A stretch of 64,000 nucleotides of DNA, taken from NCBI GenBank assembly GCA_020086605.1, contig JACBWW010000004.1:36398987-36462986 (forward strand), written 5' to 3'. Of the stretch, positions 58,187 to 64,000 are shown piece after piece. A program made the position numbers and the translations under genes. A model generated the notes under the pieces. The model was not told the DNA's origin. It searched no databases and was given only the letters and a program-made list of their open reading frames with translations. This DNA is from Lanius collurio (taxonomy: Eukaryota > Chordata > Aves > Passeriformes > Laniidae). How positions within the stretch are numbered: position 1 is the first letter of the stretch; every line of letters begins with the position of its first letter.

Positions 58187-61100
58187 CACATCACTTGTCT
58201 CTTGCTTGATAAATTCAGCCATGGATGCTGACCCAGCTCCCACACTGAGCAGCCTGACATCCTGTACCTTCCCCCGCTCCTGAGGCTGCTTCTGGTGAGA
58301 CAGCTGTTGCCACTGCTTCTGAAAACACGTGAGAGCTGCTCTGCAGCATAGTGACAGATTGGAAGCGCTAAAGCCTCATGGCAGCAAGCTGTGAAAACTT
58401 TTCCACAGCTTCTGTGTATTTGCAGTGGCATTTGCAATGGCATGGAGCACTGTTTTCATCTGTGCCGGCTGATAAGAGTATGAAAATGACAGTGGCTACT
58501 CAGAAGGAGCTAGACAGTGACAAAAGACACAGAAGAATTTTGAGGACTGAGATTTGTTTTTGGTTGGTTCTGGCAATGTTATACTTCAGAAAGATCCCGC
58601 CACTGTGGGTGAAATACCTGGAATACTTGGCATGGATGCTCAAATAGCACTTAATAGTGTAAGGCCTGTGTCACCTGGATGACACACTGTGGGCTGTAGC
58701 AGACTGTAAACATGGCTATGGAAACCACACAAACCGCAGCACTTATTATGCTCCAAGTCATAGCTGAAATAGGATCTCTAAGCAGCTGATTCCTTATGAC
58801 TTGGAACTTGACTAGATTAGGATGAAATATTTTTCCTCCAGCACATTGAGCCACTCTAATATGAAAAATCATCCGAAGTAGATGCAGGCCTTTGTTACGC
58901 TGGAAAAAATTTGATGGCAAGTTGAATCTTCAATTAGTTTGAAAAAGAAGCGAGATGTTCTTTTCCATTCTCCCATTTCTTGAACTAGAGAAATTAGACT
59001 GCCAAAGAGATTTTTTTCTGGCGTAGCTCTGACACTTTTGTTGCCATGGGGATGTAAATTAATAGGGTTGTTTTTTATGTTCTTAACCTAGCTTTGCCAA
59101 CTAAGATTTTGCATGCAGACCAGGTCTCACACCAATCTGAAAAGTCATAATAATAGGAACTGGGCTTGCTGTTTAACAAATTCTCTTCTGAAGACTTCAC
59201 TGTACTCCTTAATGTTTTTTTTTCTCCTCAATACCATACTTCATTAAGAAAATAAATGTACGAGCATGTATTGCATGCATACAAATTGGAAGATGTTGTA
59301 AATACAGGTTTTGTTAATTTCCACAGATATAAGTAATCTGAAATTTATTGGCATGTCTGGCTGTGTGCAGGTCCTGCAGGTGTGTGTTGTAAGGTGCAGG
59401 CTTTTCCTGTGCTTTGTATGATCTGCAAAGACACTCTTATATAGCATAATTCACAAATACGTGCATATGCACAATGTCTGGCATCATGTGTGTGTCAAAT
59501 ATACAGGCATGTGTGTAGTGCATTCCTGAGTGCATGATTACATATTTTGTTGGGTAAATACAAAATGTTTTATACTTTGTATACTCATTTGTCATAAATG
59601 AGATGGAGTGTGTAGAATTCAGTTAAGAGATTTTAGAGTATGCAGTGTGATGCTTACATGAGTCTTGAAGCCTGGAAACCATATTTTTGAGCATGTCTAA
59701 CTATATTGCATAGTCAATTCAACCTTTCCCATGCAAAACCTTTAAAAATTATTTAAATTTTCAGTGGAGCTCTGTGCATACCATGATTGCTAAAGGACTG
59801 CAAAAATGCTGAAGACGAAGAGATATTACAACAATTTCCTAGATGTTTTGCACTGGAGCTCTTCAAATGTGTCCTCTACCTCAAGAATCTGTGTTTCTTG
59901 GAACACAATATTCTGTGCTGAGCAGAAACCCTTACTGTCTGCCAGCAAAATGTTGGTTGTGCCCTTCATTGGCTTCCCTGAGGAGTTAGTGCAAATCACT
60001 TTGAAACACAACAAACAATAAGATCCCTAAATGCTTTTAAACAAGACAATATTAGAAAAAGACTTCACATTTGAAACATAATTTTCAATTAGTATCTATT
60101 CAGTGGGAATGGGAGTGAGGTGGGAGAGAGCTGCCATGTGAGGTAAACTGGATTTATTAACATGCATTGAAAACCCTTGCTGGCTACCATGTTTTTTTTC
60201 CCTTGAGAATACCTTGCTGTAATTTGTTGACATTTCCATAGTTTCTCTGCTCTGGTACTTCAGATAGAAATGAACTCTGCCCAGCAGGAGGTAGGCTTGA
60301 AGCAACCACCAGCAGACTGTTTCTGCATATGTGGACAGCAGAGTGTTGCTGCACAGGCTCAAAGTTGGGGAAGAAACAAGCAATTTCCTCAGTCCCTACC
60401 TATTATTATTCATCAGTTCATATATGAGAGCACTGAACAGGGAAGTGGATGACTGAATGGCCAGAGACCAGGGTGACATCTCATTCCCTCAAGGGCAACT
60501 CAATGTGTCTTTGGTAGCACTGATGTGGGAAGTGTTTTTACACGGATAGAGAGTGCTAGTCTGCAGGAAAGGCACTGGGGACCTTTCACTCCCTGAGCTC
60601 ATTTTGTCAGTATCTCTCTCTCCTAACAGTGGAAGAGCAGAAAGCTACTTGCTGCAGCAGTTGCTAACTACCAGAAGAGAGGCATGATGTACACCATAAT
60701 TAGCTACTATTTCTTTTGCCCTTTATTAATTTATTTTCCCTGCTCTCCAACATGTGGCAGCATTAACTGTTTTTCCTTGTTTTGTGCATAAGGATGAGTG
60801 TACCTGGTCCTTTCCTTCCTGCTTTGGTTTGCGTACATTACTTTGGCGTGGACCTTCTTTAGATGATCCCCTTGCCTTGTCTCATGTTCTCTTCTCACTC
60901 TCTTTTGTTTCTTGTTTTTCCTCTTGTTAGGAATTATCCTTTTCTTGCCTTTGATCTCAGGAAATATCAGCCTTGCCACATCTTGGTATGGCTATGCCAT
61001 GTTATTTTGACCAGTGAATGGAGTGGACCTCCATTCCATGAACACAGGTGTTCATTTGTATGGGCTGTGTAGGTTGCCTCCCCTCTCTCTTGCATTTCAA

Positions 61101-61758
61101 GGCCCTATGCTACAGATGCTCTTTCACATCTGGCTGTGTATTCCTGGGACCACAGGAACTCCTTGGAAAAGGGCCACTCAGCTCATCACCTGACCAGCTT
61201 CTCAGTCCCTGCTCAGCTCAGAACACATCCTGGGATGAGCAGTGCTGCCTCAGGTCCATAGCACTTATTTCTTCATCTTCTGTTCTGGCAGCAGGGACTG
61301 AGACATGGTATTTGTAATGGTCAGGAGAATCAGCACAGCACCTACTGGAAAGAGGAATCTAAAAATTCCATTGTCAAAATGAAGGCCAGCAGCATCTGGT
61401 ATTTTCAGGGTTTTTCTGTCAGGACATGGAAGTTCTGGGACACTCATTTCACTAGTTGCACCTGCTGTGGTGAAAGTGGGATTTTGTCCCACTGTTATGA
61501 ACACTGTACATAGGTGAGTTTCTCTGCTTTTTCAAAGAGAAATAACTAATTAAAATATGCACCGAAGCATGTGACAAGGAATGTGCATATAATGTTTGTT
61601 AGAGAATTAATGGACTTTTTTGGGGGTATGTGATGAGTACACTTTAATGAAGACAAGGGAATGTCTTGATTTTTAATAGTAGAAGTGAAAACAAAAGAAC
61701 CTTATAATAAAAAGTTTCTAAGAAAGTACTTTTAACATTTTAAAACTAAAGCTAGCAT
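58187..61758. other. Intergenic sequence, no gene recognised
   Basis: AT-rich sequence between the CR1 and the solo LTR. TG/CA-rich patches occur at about 59340-59530. No conserved exon, RNA gene or transposon was recognised. Confidence 0.65.
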
Positions 61759-62290
61759 GTGGTTGTGTTTTGGGTTTGTGTTGTGAAGAGTGCTGATAAC
61801 AGGGAATTATCAACAGTACTCTGCTGAGCAGTGATCGAGGCCTTTTTTGCTCCTCACCCCACCCCACCGGTAGGGAAGCTGGGGGTGCACAAGGAGCTGG
61901 GCAGGGACACAGTTAGTGCACCTGACCCCAACAGACCAAAGGGACATTCCACACCTTATGGCAACATGCTCATCTTATAAACCTGGAGGAAGAAGATGAA
62001 GGAAGGAGAGGGATGTTAAAAGTGATGTTTTCTTACCAAAGTAACCATTAGGTGCGATGGGGCCCTGCTCTCGGCGGATGGTTGAACACCTGCCTGCCCA
62101 TAGGATGCAGTTAATGAATTCCTTGCTTTGATCTGCTTGCATGCATGGCTCTTGCTTTACTTTTTAAACTGTCTTTATCTCAACCCATGTGTTTTCTCAC
62201 TTTTATCCTTCCAGTTCTCTCCCCCATCCCATGGTGGGCAGTGAGTGAGCAGGTGTGTGAGGCTTGGCTGCTGTCTGTGGTTAAACCACA
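61759..62290 (+). mobile_element. Complete solo LTR of an avian endogenous retrovirus (532 bp), plus strand
   Basis: Ends are TGTGGTT and AACCACA, a perfect 7 bp inverted terminal repeat. The inside holds the familiar blocks CTCACCCCACCCCACC, GGGGTGCACAAGGAGCTGGG and CTGACCCCAACAGACCAAAG. TATAAA is at 61976-61981 and a decayed poly(A) region (TTTTTAAACTGTCTTTATCT) lies at about 62160. Flanks share only GCA, so the target-site duplication is unresolved. No internal retroviral genes flank it. It is a different family from the LTRs at 23.9 kb and 35.3 kb. Confidence 0.88.
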
Positions 62291-64000
62291 GCATTCTCAT
62301 ATTCCTTCTTCGTTTCTCTCATCTCCTTTCCCAGGCTCCAAAGTCAGAGGTGTTTACTATGTATACCCTCTTGTTATTCTCTGACAAAATGGTCCCTCAA
62401 CTATATAAACCAGCCATTTCCCTCTACCCCAACATCTCATCTGTAATATAATCTGAATGAGCATCAACACCTTGATTCAGTGCCTCTTTTTTCTCTGCAT
62501 CATTTAGAGAATCCCAAACAAAGGGTTATCTACTATAATGGTATCCTTTCATGATGGAAATCTGCAGTTGTAATATGATCTTACACATACTATGGAAAGC
62601 TGAGTGTAATATATAGTAAAAGTAAAAAACAAGTTCACTCTAGAACAATGTTGCAGACGTCATGTAATCTTACAAAAGTTTGGAAAAGGCACAGGCTTGG
62701 CGTCACTTTGTATTTTTTAAAGTGGTGTGAACAGTGACTAGTGAAAATATGTGAGGGTCAGCAGAGTTTGTGGCAGTTTGTGGACTGGCTAAACTTTGTC
62801 CCTTACCAGCTCCTCTTTCCATTCTGAATTTGTCACAACAGGGGACCACTGAAACACATCGTCAGCTCTGACCTTGTGTTTACCAAACTATCCATTTTTC
62901 AGTCCAAACTGAACAAACTTGATAAGAAAATCCTCTGCAGCTATGTATTCCTTCTTGCTTTGCTTGATGCAGCACTGAGAACTGTCTTCTGTATGGGACA
63001 AGCAGGGAACAGCCTGTTTCTCTAGCTTAAGAGGCAGTCTGGACCTTTTCTTCTGGCATCAGCTCAAATGTCTTGATTATTTACTGCTTATAGGTTGGCT
63101 AATAATACAGTCTGCAGCATAAAGAGCTCTGAAAGCGAGACCTATGATTCCCCTATCAAGATACAGACAGAAATAGCAGCCATTGTCAAGGAAAGAGCAA
63201 AAGGTTAAACTTCTGGACATGCACTCTTTAGTTTACAATATGAACTGTTTCCTCATTAGTTTTATTGGTCCCAGTGAAGCATTCCAACTACTCCTACTCC
63301 CTTTTTCTTGCCATTGAATTTGTCCCTTTGGGCAGCCAACTGAACTAGCAATTGATTATTTATACTACACTTACCAGGGAGCAAGACAGAATTAAATGTC
63401 TGAGTCACAAATGGAAGAGAGACCAGTTTCTTAGAAATACTGATTGTTTTCAAAGAACTCTTCATGTCATAAATGAATGACTTTTACATGCCATGCAAAA
63501 GAGGAATTAGGCTGGGCTGTTCTCTCTTCTGGATTTGTTTAGCTGTTCCTGGAGTCAACAGGCAACCTAATCAAATGTCATATTGAATATACATCGAGTG
63601 ATAAAGAGAAACTTTGAATTGGTCTTGATTATTCAAGATCTATGGGCACTTTTGGATGATGCTGGTGCTCAAATCAAAACTCAGATCTCAAAGTACCTCT
63701 TTATATGTGAAATGGGTATGTGAATCTCTTGCATGAGATATTCACATGTAACCCTTTCCTACCTGCACACCAGAAAATATTGGAGTAAATTAGAAGTAAT
63801 GCAAACTTTTTGGTTCATCCTTATTAGAAGCCTGTATAACTTCATTGCATTTTTATTTTTAAACAGGCTATGGGTTTTTCTGGGCTCTTCCGAACAGCTG
63901 CAGTGTTCTCCCATGTGTTTCCTGTGTTTTATTGGCAAGTCACAGGATTTATGAAAGGGATTAGATGATATTGTTTCCCGTGATAGCAGAGGACCGGACT
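62291..64000. other. Intergenic sequence, no gene recognised
   Basis: AT-rich flank to the right edge of the window. Only short chance open frames; no repeat or conserved coding segment was recognised. Confidence 0.6.

Noticed and set aside
60731..60979. Lys/Arg-rich 82-codon minus-strand frame
   Set aside because: Composition follows a T/C-rich plus strand; no homology, promoter or splice context.

Overview
This window is vertebrate nuclear DNA and almost certainly avian. Two multi-exon protein genes lie head to tail on the minus strand, TTC17 and API5, a neighbour pair that is also linked on human 11p. The interspersed repeats are CR1 LINE 3' fragments and endogenous retrovirus LTRs of bird type, with none of the Alu, L1 or B1 signatures of mammals. 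The LTR types suggest a neoavian, perhaps passerine, genome, but that is a weaker inference. Protein comparisons were made against remembered human TTC17 and API5 sequences, not a database search.

Layout. 1-5789: part of TTC17 intron 16; the rest of the gene lies off the left edge. 5790-34263: TTC17 coding exons 16 to 1 (16 exons, 2,254 coding bases, 751 codons plus one base, all splice phases compatible), with a 13 kb first intron holding an antisense LTR and a sense CR1. About 33540-34660: CpG-island promoter of TTC17. 34660-36000: short intergenic gap containing a 377 bp LTR in the same orientation as both genes. About 36005-38080: API5 3' UTR. 38081-52761: API5, 14 coding exons encoding 523 residues, frame intact from ATG to TGA, with several CR1 fragments in introns. 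52390-53165: CpG-island promoter of API5. 53165-64000: gene-poor flank with an isolated CpG-rich block at about 56.1-56.3 kb, a roughly 1 kb CR1 and a complete solo LTR.

API5 is a nuclear HEAT/ARM-type helical-repeat protein that antagonises apoptosis. TTC17 is a TPR protein with an N-terminal signal-like segment, linked in the literature to ciliogenesis and actin organisation and to the ER. No functional cooperation between the two is shown here; they are simply syntenic. API5 transcription runs towards the TTC17 promoter, about 1.7 kb downstream of the API5 poly(A) site.

I found no CRISPR array, bacterial-type system, tRNA or rRNA. The points most worth a second look are a GC-AG intron in TTC17, an LTR placed to act as a TTC17 promoter, paired YY1-like motifs that each contain an in-frame TTC17 ATG, a divergent pair of CTCF-like motifs flanking the API5 upstream region, and a CR1 ending about 40 bp from an API5 splice donor.
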